Source of the DNA: Actinomycetota bacterium
GTDB taxonomy: Bacteria; Actinomycetota; Acidimicrobiia; Acidimicrobiales; Aldehydirespiratoraceae
NCBI GenBank assembly: GCA_012271125.1
Contig: JAAXHB010000083.1
Location: forward strand, 1-6,555
DNA: 6,555 bases
Direction of reading: 5' to 3'
Below are positions 1 to 6,297 of the stretch, piece after piece (the stretch's first letter is position 1; each line of letters opens with the position of its first letter). The notes under the pieces are model-generated. The model made no database searches and was not told the origin of the DNA. It saw only the letters and a program-made list of their open reading frames with translations. Made by a program: the position numbers and the translations under genes.

Positions 1-7
1 CCCTCAA

Positions 8-15
8 GAGGTGAT
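8..15 (+). promoter_or_regulatory. Shine-Dalgarno of cas9
   Basis: GAGGTGAT lies 2 bases before the ATG at 18, with the GAGG core 6 bases from it. It is a long match to the 3' end of 16S rRNA and fixes the cas9 start. It is the only clear ribosome binding site on the + strand of this window; cas1, cas2 and the next gene have none. The promoter must lie upstream of the window. Confidence 0.85.
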
Positions 16-17
16 AC

Positions 18-3000
18 ATGCTCCGACTCGGACTCGATTTAGGAACTAACAGCATCGGCTGGGCACTCTTCCGCCTTGAAGACGGCGAGCCCGTCGAAAT
101 CGTCGATGGCGGCGTGATGATCCATTCCGACGGCCGTGATCCTAAAACCAAAGCGTCCAACGCAGCCGAACGTCGTTCCAAACGAGGTCCACGCCGTAAT
201 CGTGACCGCATGCTCGCCCGCCAAAAACGAGTCGCTGAAAAACTCCACGAACTCGGATTACTCCCTACCGACGAAGCCGAGAAAGCTGAGAACCAAAAAC
301 TCAACCCCGTCCAGCTCCGCGCCGAAGCCCTTGACCGCACCCTTGAGCCATACGAGTTGGGCAGAGTCCTACTGTCGTTCGTGGACCGCCGAGGCTTTAA
401 AAGCAACCGCAAAGCAGACACCGGTGAAGATGGAGATCTCCGCAAAGCCGTTATAGAGCTTCGCCACCGCCTAGACCAGTCAAGCTCACGAACTCTGGGC
501 GAATACCTATGGGGACGCCTCCAAAAAGGCAAACCAATTCGTGCCCGCATCGGCAACAAGGAAGCTCGTGGTTTCTTCCCAGACCGCCAAATGGTCGAGG
601 ACGAACTAGAAGCCATCCACAAGGAACAAGGCGGCTATCACCCTGACATAAACAACGACGACTGGGACTACATCATCAAATCAATCCTCTTCCAACGTCC
701 CCTTCGCCCAGTCGAGCGAGGCAACTGCACCCTGATCCCAGACAAGAAACGCTGCTTCAAAGCTCATCCTTCCTTCCAGCGCTACCGCATTGTTCAAGAA
801 GTCAACAACATTCGGGTCTCACCTCCCGATGAGCCAAGCCGCCTGCTCAACCAAACTGAACGAGAAAAAGTGATTCACCTTCTACTGAACAACACCAAGC
901 GAGACTTCGACAAAATACTCACCGAAGCTGGCTTTGATCCCGTTGACACTCGAATCAATCTCAGAAGCCAAGCCCGCGAGCATCTTGACGGTGACCTAAC
1001 CGCTGCCGTGCTGCGTTCCAACAAGTGCTTCGGCAAGAAAGGTTGGAATGCCCTCTCACACGAGGAAAGAGCCACCCTTGTCGAGCAGCTACTTGAAGAA
1101 GAAAAGGAAGATATTCTCCTCGACTGGCTCCGCGACACTTATGACCTAGACGAAGACCATGCCCTGGCAGTCGCCAATGCCCGCCTTCCAGCTAGCACAG
1201 GGCATCTTTCCCTAGAAGCCATTGAGCGTCTCCTTCCCCATATGGAAAACGGCATGCGCTATGACGAAGCCGTCAAAGCTGCTGGTTTTGGCCATCACTC
1301 AGACCTGCGTGGCGACGGTGGCGCAGACAAATTGCCTTATTATGGCGAAGCCCTGCCTCGTCTCGTCGTGGGTGCTAACCCCAATGTCAAAGATGACAAG
1401 TCCGATGCCAAACGCTGGGGCAAAGTCGCCAACCCCACCGTCCACATTGCCCTTGGACAAGTCCGCCGTCTCTTTAATGCGATTGTTGACGCCTACGGCA
1501 AGCCCAATGAAGTTGTCGTTGAGCTTTCTCGTGAACTAAAGCAAAACAAAGAACAAAAAGAAGCCGACATGAAGCGCCAGAACGAGAATCGCAAACGCAA
1601 CGAACGCCTCCGCGAGTTGGCTGCCAACGCTGGTTTCACTCAGCTCCCTTACGGCGATATGCAAAAGCTCAGGCTCTGGGAAGAACAAGGAACCCGAGAG
1701 CCTCGCCTGTGTCCTTTCACAGGCGAGGCTCTATCGATAGAGCGTGTGCTGTCATCGGACACTGAAATCGAGCACCTGTTTCCGTATAGTCGCAGCCTTG
1801 ACAACGGCATGAACAACATGGTCATCTCTATACGTTCCGCCAACCGTGAAAAGGGCAACAAAACACCCTGGGAAGCCTTTGGTCATGACAAGGATCGCTA
1901 CCGAGCGATCATGGCACGTGCTGCCGCTCTGCCTGAATCAAAGCGCTGGCGTTTCGAAGAGGGTGCCTTCGAGCGGTACCAAGAGAAGAATGACTTCCTC
2001 GACCGTCAGTTACACGAGAACAGCTACCTCTCCCGTATGGTTCGGGAGTATCTAGAGGCTGCCGTGGCTCCCAATTGCATCTGGGTCACCCCAGGCCGTC
2101 TCACCGCTGACCTTCGACATCAATGGGCACTCAACCGCATCTTGTCCGACGACAATCGCAAGAACCGTGACGATCATCGCCACCATCTGATTGATGCCAT
2201 AGTCATAGGACTTACGTCTCGCTCAACCCTCCAGCAAGCCGCTAAGAACAGCTCTCGTCGGGAAAGCGGAGATCGCAAGTTCAGTGTTGATCCGCCTTGG
2301 GAGGGTTTCTTTGCTGACGTTGAAGCTGTCGTCGATAAGTGCATTGTCCGCCACCGCCCCGACCATTTCCGCCCCAAGAAAGGCACGACCACTGGCAGCC
2401 TCCACAACGAAACCGCCTACGGCATTATCGACGGCCCCGACGACAAGGGCATGATGACCCTCGTCGAAACCAAACCCCTTGATGCCATGAACCCAAAAAA
2501 GCTCGACAAGGTTCGCGACTTGGCCCTTCGAGACCGACTCAAATGCCTGTGGGAACATGTATCTCTGGAACATTCCACTGAATCAGACAAGACTCAGTGG
2601 CAAGAGTTCGTCAAAGAGGCAGAGAAGCAATACGGAGTCCGCAAAGTCCGCCTCGAACTCACGCTAGGGGAAAGCAGCATCACAGTCATGCGTGACAAGT
2701 CTGGACATCCTTACAAGACTTATCAGACGGATGGCAACGCATACATGGATGTCTGGTTGCTGCCCAGTGGTAAGACTGTAGGAGAAACTGTCACACGCTT
2801 TGATGCCCACCAACCCAACTTATGCTCCGAAATCAAGAAAGACCATCCCAACGCCAAGAAACTTATGCGTCTTCACATTGATGACATGATCGCCGTGGGT
2901 GAGGGTGATGATCGCGAAGTTATGCGAGTGCAGTTGTTGTCCAAACAAGAAATAAGAGCAGTTGGTCATGAGCAGGGGGGTAAGGCCAGTTCTATGGACG

Positions 3001-3113
3001 TATATTTCAAATCAGCTAGTCAAGTACTTCAAGCAGGACTGCGCAAGGTTTCCGTCGATGTGCTCGGCAGGGTCCAAGACGGCGGCCCCTTCCGCTTCGA
3101 CGACAACGAGTAG
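18..3113 (+). CDS. cas9: Type II-C CRISPR RNA-guided endonuclease Cas9
   Basis: Cas9 is the RNA-guided effector that cuts both strands of invading DNA matching a crRNA spacer, using a tracrRNA:crRNA duplex. Visible order (1031 aa): RuvC-I at the N-terminus (GLDLGTNSIGWAL, Asp7); arginine-rich bridge helix about 51-72; recognition lobe about 73-490; RuvC-II with Glu502 in EVVVELSREL; HNH about 545-660 with EIEHLFPYS (Glu585, His586) and Asn609; RuvC-III with His723 and Asp726 in DDHRHHLIDAIVIG; C-terminal WED/PAM-interacting part from about LHNETAYG (795) to the end. All expected catalytic positions are filled; the usual HNH Asp is Glu here. Length is in the compact II-C range. From memory it resembles Azospirillum-type Cas9 (ANPTVHIAL, LRLWEEQ). 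The ATG is fixed by a strong Shine-Dalgarno. It is first in the cas9-cas1-cas2 order, with no csn2 or cas4, which defines II-C. Oddity: a perfect 15-bp hairpin within the coding sequence. Confidence 0.98.
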   Translation: MLRLGLDLGTNSIGWALFRLEDGEPVEIVDGGVMIHSDGRDPKTKASNAAERRSKRGPRRNRDRMLARQKRVAEKLHELGLLPTDEAEKAENQKLNPVQLRAEALDRTLEPYELGRVLLSFVDRRGFKSNRKADTGEDGDLRKAVIELRHRLDQSSSRTLGEYLWGRLQKGKPIRARIGNKEARGFFPDRQMVEDELEAIHKEQGGYHPDINNDDWDYIIKSILFQRPLRPVERGNCTLIPDKKRCFKAHPSFQRYRIVQEVNNIRVSPPDEPSRLLNQTEREKVIHLLLNNTKRDFDKILTEAGFDPVDTRINLRSQAREHLDGDLTAAVLRSNKCFGKKGWNALSHEERATLVEQLLEEEKEDILLDWLRDTYDLDEDHALAVANARLPASTGHLSLEAIERLLPHMENGMRYDEAVKAAGFGHHSDLRGDGGADKLPYYGEALPRLVVGANPNVKDDKSDAKRWGKVANPTVHIALGQVRRLFNAIVDAYGKPNEVVVELSRELKQNKEQKEADMKRQNENRKRNERLRELAANAGFTQLPYGDMQKLRLWEEQGTREPRLCPFTGEALSIERVLSSDTEIEHLFPYSRSLDNGMNNMVISIRSANREKGNKTPWEAFGHDKDRYRAIMARAAALPESKRWRFEEGAFERYQEKNDFLDRQLHENSYLSRMVREYLEAAVAPNCIWVTPGRLTADLRHQWALNRILSDDNRKNRDDHRHHLIDAIVIGLTSRSTLQQAAKNSSRRESGDRKFSVDPPWEGFFADVEAVVDKCIVRHRPDHFRPKKGTTTGSLHNETAYGIIDGPDDKGMMTLVETKPLDAMNPKKLDKVRDLALRDRLKCLWEHVSLEHSTESDKTQWQEFVKEAEKQYGVRKVRLELTLGESSITVMRDKSGHPYKTYQTDGNAYMDVWLLPSGKTVGETVTRFDAHQPNLCSEIKKDHPNAKKLMRLHIDDMIAVGEGDDREVMRVQLLSKQEIRAVGHEQGGKASSMDVYFKSASQVLQAGLRKVSVDVLGRVQDGGPFRFDDNE
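1697..1732 (+). repeat. Perfect 15-bp inverted repeat inside cas9
   Basis: The left arm 1697-1711 (AGAGCCTCGCCTGTG) is the exact reverse complement of the right arm 1718-1732, with a 6-base loop TCCTTT. A second perfect palindrome, CTATCGATAG, starts on the last two bases of the right arm (1731-1740). The arms encode residues 560-572, the Cys-Pro-Phe-Thr-Gly-Glu stretch just before the HNH active site. Against my recalled Azospirillum Cas9 this stretch needs no gap, so it is not an obvious insertion. It lacks a T-run and so is not a normal intrinsic terminator on either strand. Confidence 0.9.
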
Positions 3114-3189
3114 CAACTCTTCCCCTACTTCCCCAAACACAATCTCTGTCCTGATCACATCCCATCTGTAACCCAACGAAAATGAACCC

Positions 3190-4098
3190 ATGGAACGCCG
3201 TGTTCTTGATTTCGCCACCGGCAATTGTCGCCTATCCAAACGTCGAGGCTTCCTAGTCGTCACCCGTCCCATCAACTCTCTCGAAACCGAAGAGCAACTC
3301 TTCCCGTTCGATGAAATCGAATCCGTGATCGTCCATTCACCGCAGGTCTCCTATTCAAACTCTGCGCTTATCACCCTTGCTGAGAACTCCATTCCGGTCG
3401 TGTGCTGCGACGAAAAGCACCTTCCGGTTGCCTGGGTTTGGCCCGTAAAGGCACATCATGAGCAGAGCCGTCGCATGGCGCTCCAAGCCGGCATGCCCGA
3501 CCCACTTCGAGACGAGCTATGGCAAACCCTCATCCAAGCCAAGCTCCAGTCCCAGGCAGCCGTCCTTGAATACGCCAACCTCAACCCTGAACCTGTCCTA
3601 ACAATGGCTGCCAATGTCGACCCCGGCGACGCCAACAACGCCGAAGCCCTCGGTGCGCGCATCTACTGGGATCAAATGTTCGACAAGCAGTTCCGCCGTG
3701 CCCGTGAAGGTGCCCCACCAAACAGCCTCCTCAACTACGGCTACACCGTGCTTAGAGCAACCGCCGCTCGTCACATTTGCTCCTCAGGTCTTCATCCTTC
3801 GCTGGGAATCCACCACCACAACCGTTTTAATGCCTTTTGCCTCGCCGATGATTTAATGGAACCCTTCCGTGCCGGCGTCGACCGCACAGTGGTTGAAATG
3901 TGGAACGAAGGCAAAACCGCTGTTGACTTAGAAGCCAAAGAACGTTTAGTAGCAGTGATGTCAATGTCTATGGAAACCATACGCGGCAAGGCCCCGCTCA
4001 GTCGGTGTGTCGAGTGGGCAGCCCAGTCACTTGTCAAGTCTGTGCTGGATAGCGAGAACCGTCTCAGCCTCCCTGACCCCACAAGCTTCTCCGAATGA
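3190..4098 (+). CDS. cas1: CRISPR-associated integrase Cas1 (type II-C)
   Basis: Cas1 is the integrase subunit that, with Cas2, inserts new spacers at the leader end of the CRISPR array. The 302-aa product has the N-terminal beta domain (about 1-85) and the C-terminal helical catalytic domain. Metal-binding residues are visible: Glu152 in NNAEALGARIYW, a His cluster at 208-210 in LGIHHHNRFN, and the acidic run LADDLMEPFR (Asp220, Asp221, Glu224). The length is normal for type II Cas1. It starts 76 bases after the cas9 stop and surely belongs to the same operon. The ATG at 3190 gives the usual N-terminus (RRVLDF), but no Shine-Dalgarno precedes it; the gap is pyrimidine-rich. An ATG at 3182 is out of frame. 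Weak initiation would keep the adaptation proteins below Cas9, which is an inference. Confidence 0.97.
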   Translation: MERRVLDFATGNCRLSKRRGFLVVTRPINSLETEEQLFPFDEIESVIVHSPQVSYSNSALITLAENSIPVVCCDEKHLPVAWVWPVKAHHEQSRRMALQAGMPDPLRDELWQTLIQAKLQSQAAVLEYANLNPEPVLTMAANVDPGDANNAEALGARIYWDQMFDKQFRRAREGAPPNSLLNYGYTVLRATAARHICSSGLHPSLGIHHHNRFNAFCLADDLMEPFRAGVDRTVVEMWNEGKTAVDLEAKERLVAVMSMSMETIRGKAPLSRCVEWAAQSLVKSVLDSENRLSLPDPTSFSE

Positions 4099-4112
4099 CG
4101 CATGACCACTGT

Positions 4113-4148
4113 CACCCTCTCCTCCAAGTGATCACCCTCCATCCTCCA
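4113..4148 (+). repeat. Pyrimidine-rich tandem direct repeat in the cas1-cas2 gap
   Basis: Two imperfect copies of CACCCTC(CA)TCCTCCA lie at 4113-4126 and 4133-4148; the second has two extra bases. The whole 82-base gap between cas1 and cas2 is strongly C/T-rich on the coding strand, with repeated CCTCC and no Shine-Dalgarno. CCTCC is complementary to a Shine-Dalgarno core, so the copies could pair with purine-rich ribosome binding sites. They may also be only low-complexity sequence. Confidence 0.6.
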
Positions 4149-4180
4149 CTCTTCGACAAACTCCTCTCCTACTCCACCAC

Positions 4181-4513
4181 GTGAGAGAGTTCAGCGGGTA
4201 TCGCTTTATGTGGATGGTTGTTATGTTCGATTTGCCGGTGCTGACAAAGTCTCAGCGCAAGAAAGCCACCCAGTTCCGCAATGATTTGCTGGGGATGGGT
4301 TTCGAAATGGCGCAGCTGTCGGTTTATATGAAGTTCTGCGGCGGCAGATCAACCGCAGATGCGTTAGCGAACGCTGTCGAAGGCCAAATTCCCACTCAAG
4401 GTCATGTCAGCATCTTGACAATCACTGATAAACAATACGGCAACATGCGTGTCTACGACGGTGCTGTGCAGCGCCCCATCCAACCCGACCGTGGCCAACT
4501 CGTCCTCTTCTAA
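4181..4513 (+). CDS. cas2: CRISPR-associated protein Cas2 (type II-C)
   Basis: Cas2 dimerises and bridges two Cas1 dimers to form the spacer integration complex. The 110-aa protein has the ferredoxin-like fold signature of the family: first strand WMVVMFDLPV with the conserved Asp17, then KSQRKKATQFRNDLLGMGFEMAQLSVYMKFC, strand VSILTITDKQYG, and a C-terminal strand ending QLVLF. The GTG at 4181 is preferred because SGYRFMWM matches the N-terminal pattern of other II-C Cas2 proteins (from memory); ATG at 4208 would give a shorter form missing this stretch. No Shine-Dalgarno precedes either start, and the gap after cas1 is 82 bases of pyrimidine-rich sequence. It ends 13 bases before the likely start of the next gene. 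Confidence 0.95.
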   Translation: MREFSGYRFMWMVVMFDLPVLTKSQRKKATQFRNDLLGMGFEMAQLSVYMKFCGGRSTADALANAVEGQIPTQGHVSILTITDKQYGNMRVYDGAVQRPIQPDRGQLVLF

Positions 4514-4526
4514 CATACGTTTTCTT

Positions 4527-5117
4527 GTGACCAGTGACCTAGAACAAGGAATTGAGGAATACAAGGCCTGGATCGGCCTGCCACTGCGGATTGACCAGTT
4601 CGAGCATGGCCTGCTAATTCGTTCCATGCTTATTCACATTGGCAACAACGAGCGACTGTCACAAGCCGTTGCCATTGGTGGTGGAACGGCTATGCATCAC
4701 ATGTTGCTTGACAAACCCCAACGCCATACCGAGAATCTGGAACTCCTAATGCGCTCAGACGCTTCAATGCCAGACATTGTGAGTGCCGTCCAGGAAATGG
4801 GCATCGGCTTTGGAATGCAGGTCATTGAGTCCGACGCCGAACAACTAGCACTCAAGAAGCAGTACCCGTACTACGACGTTGTAAACCTCAAGAAAGTCGG
4901 ATTCTTCAACGATTTCATCAGGATCAACGTCTATATCGACAATGAGTCACATGCAAACGACATGGCCAACGAGTCAGATCTCCGCACAGTGACCATGGAA
5001 AACGCCTGGTTCAGCGGATCAGCCAAAGTCCCTTGCGCTAAACCCGAAGCCATCGCCGCTTTCAAAATGGCTTTGTTGAACGGCCACCCCAGCCCTCGCA
5101 TCCTCGACAACTGGTAA
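4527..5117 (+). CDS. AbiEii-like nucleotidyltransferase-fold protein, degenerate active site, short C-terminus
   Basis: AbiEii/AbiGii-type proteins are nucleotidyltransferase-fold toxins of type IV toxin-antitoxin systems, usually encoded after an AbiEi antitoxin. From GTG 4527 the product is 196 aa. The fold is suggested by SQAVAIGGGTAMHHMLL (Gly51-Ala55), RHTENLEL (66-73) and the later strand FIRINVYI. In active relatives the second motif reads R-x-T/S-x-D-x-D; here the acids are Asn70 and Glu72, and the third acidic position is probably Asn134. Lys180 and RILD (191-194) resemble the C-terminal K...R..D motif, but the protein stops two residues later, shorter than many family members. No AbiEi-like gene is adjacent. 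No Shine-Dalgarno is seen. The frame is open back to a GTG at 4449 inside cas2 (222 aa), but 4527, 13 bases after the cas2 stop, suits coupled translation. Family assignment is by motif only; a pseudoenzyme or decaying gene is likely. Confidence 0.7.
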   Translation: MTSDLEQGIEEYKAWIGLPLRIDQFEHGLLIRSMLIHIGNNERLSQAVAIGGGTAMHHMLLDKPQRHTENLELLMRSDASMPDIVSAVQEMGIGFGMQVIESDAEQLALKKQYPYYDVVNLKKVGFFNDFIRINVYIDNESHANDMANESDLRTVTMENAWFSGSAKVPCAKPEAIAAFKMALLNGHPSPRILDNW

Positions 5118-5130
5118 CCCGCTAGCGGGT
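5117..5130. repeat. Perfect 14-base palindrome across the convergent gene ends
   Basis: ACCCGCTAGCGGGT is a perfect palindrome. It begins on the last base of the TAA of the NTase-fold gene and contains the stop codon of the minus-strand antitoxin gene (5122-5124). As RNA it gives a 5-bp stem with a CTAG loop. Neither strand has a T-run after it, so it is a poor intrinsic terminator; it may still protect 3' ends or mark a junction. Confidence 0.6.
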
Positions 5131-5847
5131 GGCGCTTTCCATGGCCGTGCGCACGGCGTCTTCGACTTGTTCGCGGGTGAGGTCATAATCTTGAGCTAGT
5201 TGGTCTAGGGACTCTCCGCCGGAGAAAGGTGCGGTGATGTCAACTATTCGGATGGCGCGTTGAGCGAAGATGGGTTGGCCGCCGGATCGGCACGGGTCAG
5301 CGATGACCTCGCAGTGTTTGTAGCCCACAAGGGGAAGGATCGACGGGTAGCCGTCGGTGTAGTACTGAATCGACTCCAGCTCTTTCAATACCGGGTCCAC
5401 AAAGGTGTGCTGGTTGTTCCGAAACTTAACAAGTCCGGTGGGAGTGACACTTGATCCATTAGACACACACTGTTGGTCGTAGTTGTAGATGATCTCTGCT
5501 CCTTCGGTTTGGAAGCGTTTCGACGCGTGCGGATGCTTGATGCCCATTTCGACGATCACGGCTTCAACAGCAGGTCTGATTTGCTTTGTTGAATTGCAAA
5601 ACCTGAGCAAAGCCGTCATGACTACTGCTTCGGCCATGCCAATGAACGGGATCGTCTCTGGATCGGGCTTATTAGGCGCGACTCGAGTAACCAACGGCAC
5701 GTTGCAGAAGGGTTTGGTGCCGTTGGTTGTAACTGGAAGTGAGCACCAGTCCCTAAGAGTGTTGCGCGATACGCCCACACATCGCGCTACCTCTGCCTGT
5801 GTGTACCAGGGTTCGTCGAAGTCAGAGGGGTGTCGATATCTCATCAT
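5122..5847 (-). CDS. VapB45-like antitoxin with N-terminal HTH and C-terminal DUF433 domain
   Basis: Likely the antitoxin of the pair with the PIN-like gene upstream of it; it would bind the toxin and repress their promoter. The N-terminus has a MerR/excisionase-like helix-turn-helix (about 15-36, YTQAEVARCVGVSRNTLRDW). The C-terminus (about 187-235) has the DUF433 pattern GQPIFAQRAIRIVDITAPF then GGESLDQLAQDYDLTREQVEDAV. The middle, about 65-160, is a helical and extended linker region without a recognised motif. At 241 aa it matches the recalled size of M. tuberculosis VapB45 (about 239 aa). The start is two adjacent ATGs after a strong AAGGAGG; the second ATG (5844) has the better spacing, so 240 aa is also possible. 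It lies second in the operon, 43 bases after the toxin stop, and converges on the NTase-fold gene with 4 bases between. A 12-bp inverted repeat lies within codons 40-53. Confidence 0.85.
   Translation of the reverse strand: MMRYRHPSDFDEPWYTQAEVARCVGVSRNTLRDWCSLPVTTNGTKPFCNVPLVTRVAPNKPDPETIPFIGMAEAVVMTALLRFCNSTKQIRPAVEAVIVEMGIKHPHASKRFQTEGAEIIYNYDQQCVSNGSSVTPTGLVKFRNNQHTFVDPVLKELESIQYYTDGYPSILPLVGYKHCEVIADPCRSGGQPIFAQRAIRIVDITAPFSGGESLDQLAQDYDLTREQVEDAVRTAMESATR
5144..5157. repeat. Second perfect 14-base palindrome in the antitoxin 3' end
   Basis: GCCGTGCGCACGGC is a perfect palindrome within the last codons of the antitoxin gene, centred 27 bases from the palindrome at 5117-5130. On the minus-strand transcript the two would form successive small hairpins at the 3' end. 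Alone it could be chance; the pairing of two is less so. Confidence 0.5.
5689..5728 (-). repeat. 12-bp inverted repeat inside the antitoxin gene
   Basis: AACCAACGGCAC at 5689-5700 is the exact reverse complement of 5717-5728, with a 16-base loop. On the minus-strand mRNA the hairpin spans codons 40-53, just after the HTH. Two more G-U type pairs could extend the stem on the + strand. There is no T-run, so it is not an intrinsic terminator; it could slow ribosomes or serve as a processing site. Confidence 0.75.
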
Positions 5848-5850
5848 GTG

Positions 5851-5857
5851 CCTCCTT
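5851..5857 (-). promoter_or_regulatory. Strong Shine-Dalgarno of the antitoxin gene
   Basis: On the minus strand AAGGAGG stands 3 bases before the first ATG (5847) and 6 before the second (5844). The spacing favours the second ATG. Unlike the toxin's site, it is not enclosed in an obvious hairpin. Confidence 0.85.
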
Positions 5858-5873
5858 GTCGATCTGTGTTGAG

Positions 5874-5881
5874 GTTATAAC
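5874..5881 (-). promoter_or_regulatory. Possible -10 element or operator before the antitoxin gene
   Basis: GTTATAAC is a perfect 8-base palindrome in the 43-base gap between toxin and antitoxin. Read on the minus strand it contains TATAAC, a fair -10 hexamer placed to start RNA about 20 bases before the antitoxin ATG. No -35 match is visible at the right distance, so this is weak. Confidence 0.25.
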
Positions 5882-5890
5882 GCATGTGCA

Positions 5891-6295
5891 TCAGAGCACT
5901 CGTACTATCTGGTCGGCTTGGACGGCATACCAGAATGGTCCTGACGATTGGCAGGTTGCTTCAATAGCAGACTTGTGGTGCAGCCAGCGTGCAAGAGAAA
6001 TCGCAGCCGATAAATGTGGCTGGGTAAGGTAGAAGCCGCGAACGTGGTGGTTCAGTACTGTATCGCGCTCGCGTGATTTTTTGTGAATTTTGGTGTCTTT
6101 GGTAAGAGCGATCCATCCTTGTGAGCCCACTACCTCGAGCCAGACTTCATCCGACACATTTTCTGCGGCGTATTTGCCGTAGTAGTCGTCCATTTCTATG
6201 ATGTGGAGACCTGCTTCGCGAAGTCCGTTGATGATGATGGGGCTGTTGAGACAGCGGTCGGTGAAGAAGGTGAGTGGCGATTTGAATTTGGTCAT
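5891..6295 (-). CDS. PIN-like (DUF5615/VapC45-type) ribonuclease toxin
   Basis: A probable VapC45-like toxin: PIN-like nucleases of this group cleave RNA with a cluster of acidic residues and a divalent metal. The 134-aa protein shows the family pattern LTFFTDRCL (Asp13), VSDEVWL (Asp49, Glu50) and WIALTKDTKIHKK (Asp67), with strands and helices in the expected order. The recalled M. tuberculosis VapC45 is about 138 aa. The ATG at 6295 follows GGAGGT with 9 bases between. It is the first gene of a two-gene minus-strand operon; the antitoxin follows after 43 bases. Toxin-first order is unusual for DUF433/PIN-like pairs, where the antitoxin normally leads. The leader mRNA can fold so that this gene's Shine-Dalgarno is enclosed, which would limit toxin synthesis. 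All acidic positions are kept, so the toxin is likely active. Confidence 0.85.
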   Translation of the reverse strand: MTKFKSPLTFFTDRCLNSPIIINGLREAGLHIIEMDDYYGKYAAENVSDEVWLEVVGSQGWIALTKDTKIHKKSRERDTVLNHHVRGFYLTQPHLSAAISLARWLHHKSAIEATCQSSGPFWYAVQADQIVRVL

Positions 6296-6297
6296 GG

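Noticed and set aside
1893..1910. 7-bp hairpin GATCGCT/AGCGATC in cas9
   Set aside because: It is short enough to be chance in a window of this size and has no other supporting feature.
3112..3305. 13-base direct repeat AGCAACTCTTCCC at 3112-3124 and 3293-3305
   Set aside because: A single 13-base match is near the chance level for this length, and one copy is ordinary cas1 coding sequence.
4449..4526. Extended start of the NTase-fold gene inside cas2 (GTG 4449)
   Set aside because: It would overlap cas2 by 65 bases, has no Shine-Dalgarno, and adds a serine-rich segment that looks like an out-of-frame reading of cas2.
5563..5593. 7-bp inverted repeat TTCAACA/TGTTGAA in the antitoxin gene
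   Set aside because: The arms are short with a 17-base loop; the chance level is high.
6062..6083. GC-rich palindrome followed by six T, like a + strand terminator
   Set aside because: The CGCG repeats leave only a 2-base loop, and the site lies inside the minus-strand toxin gene.
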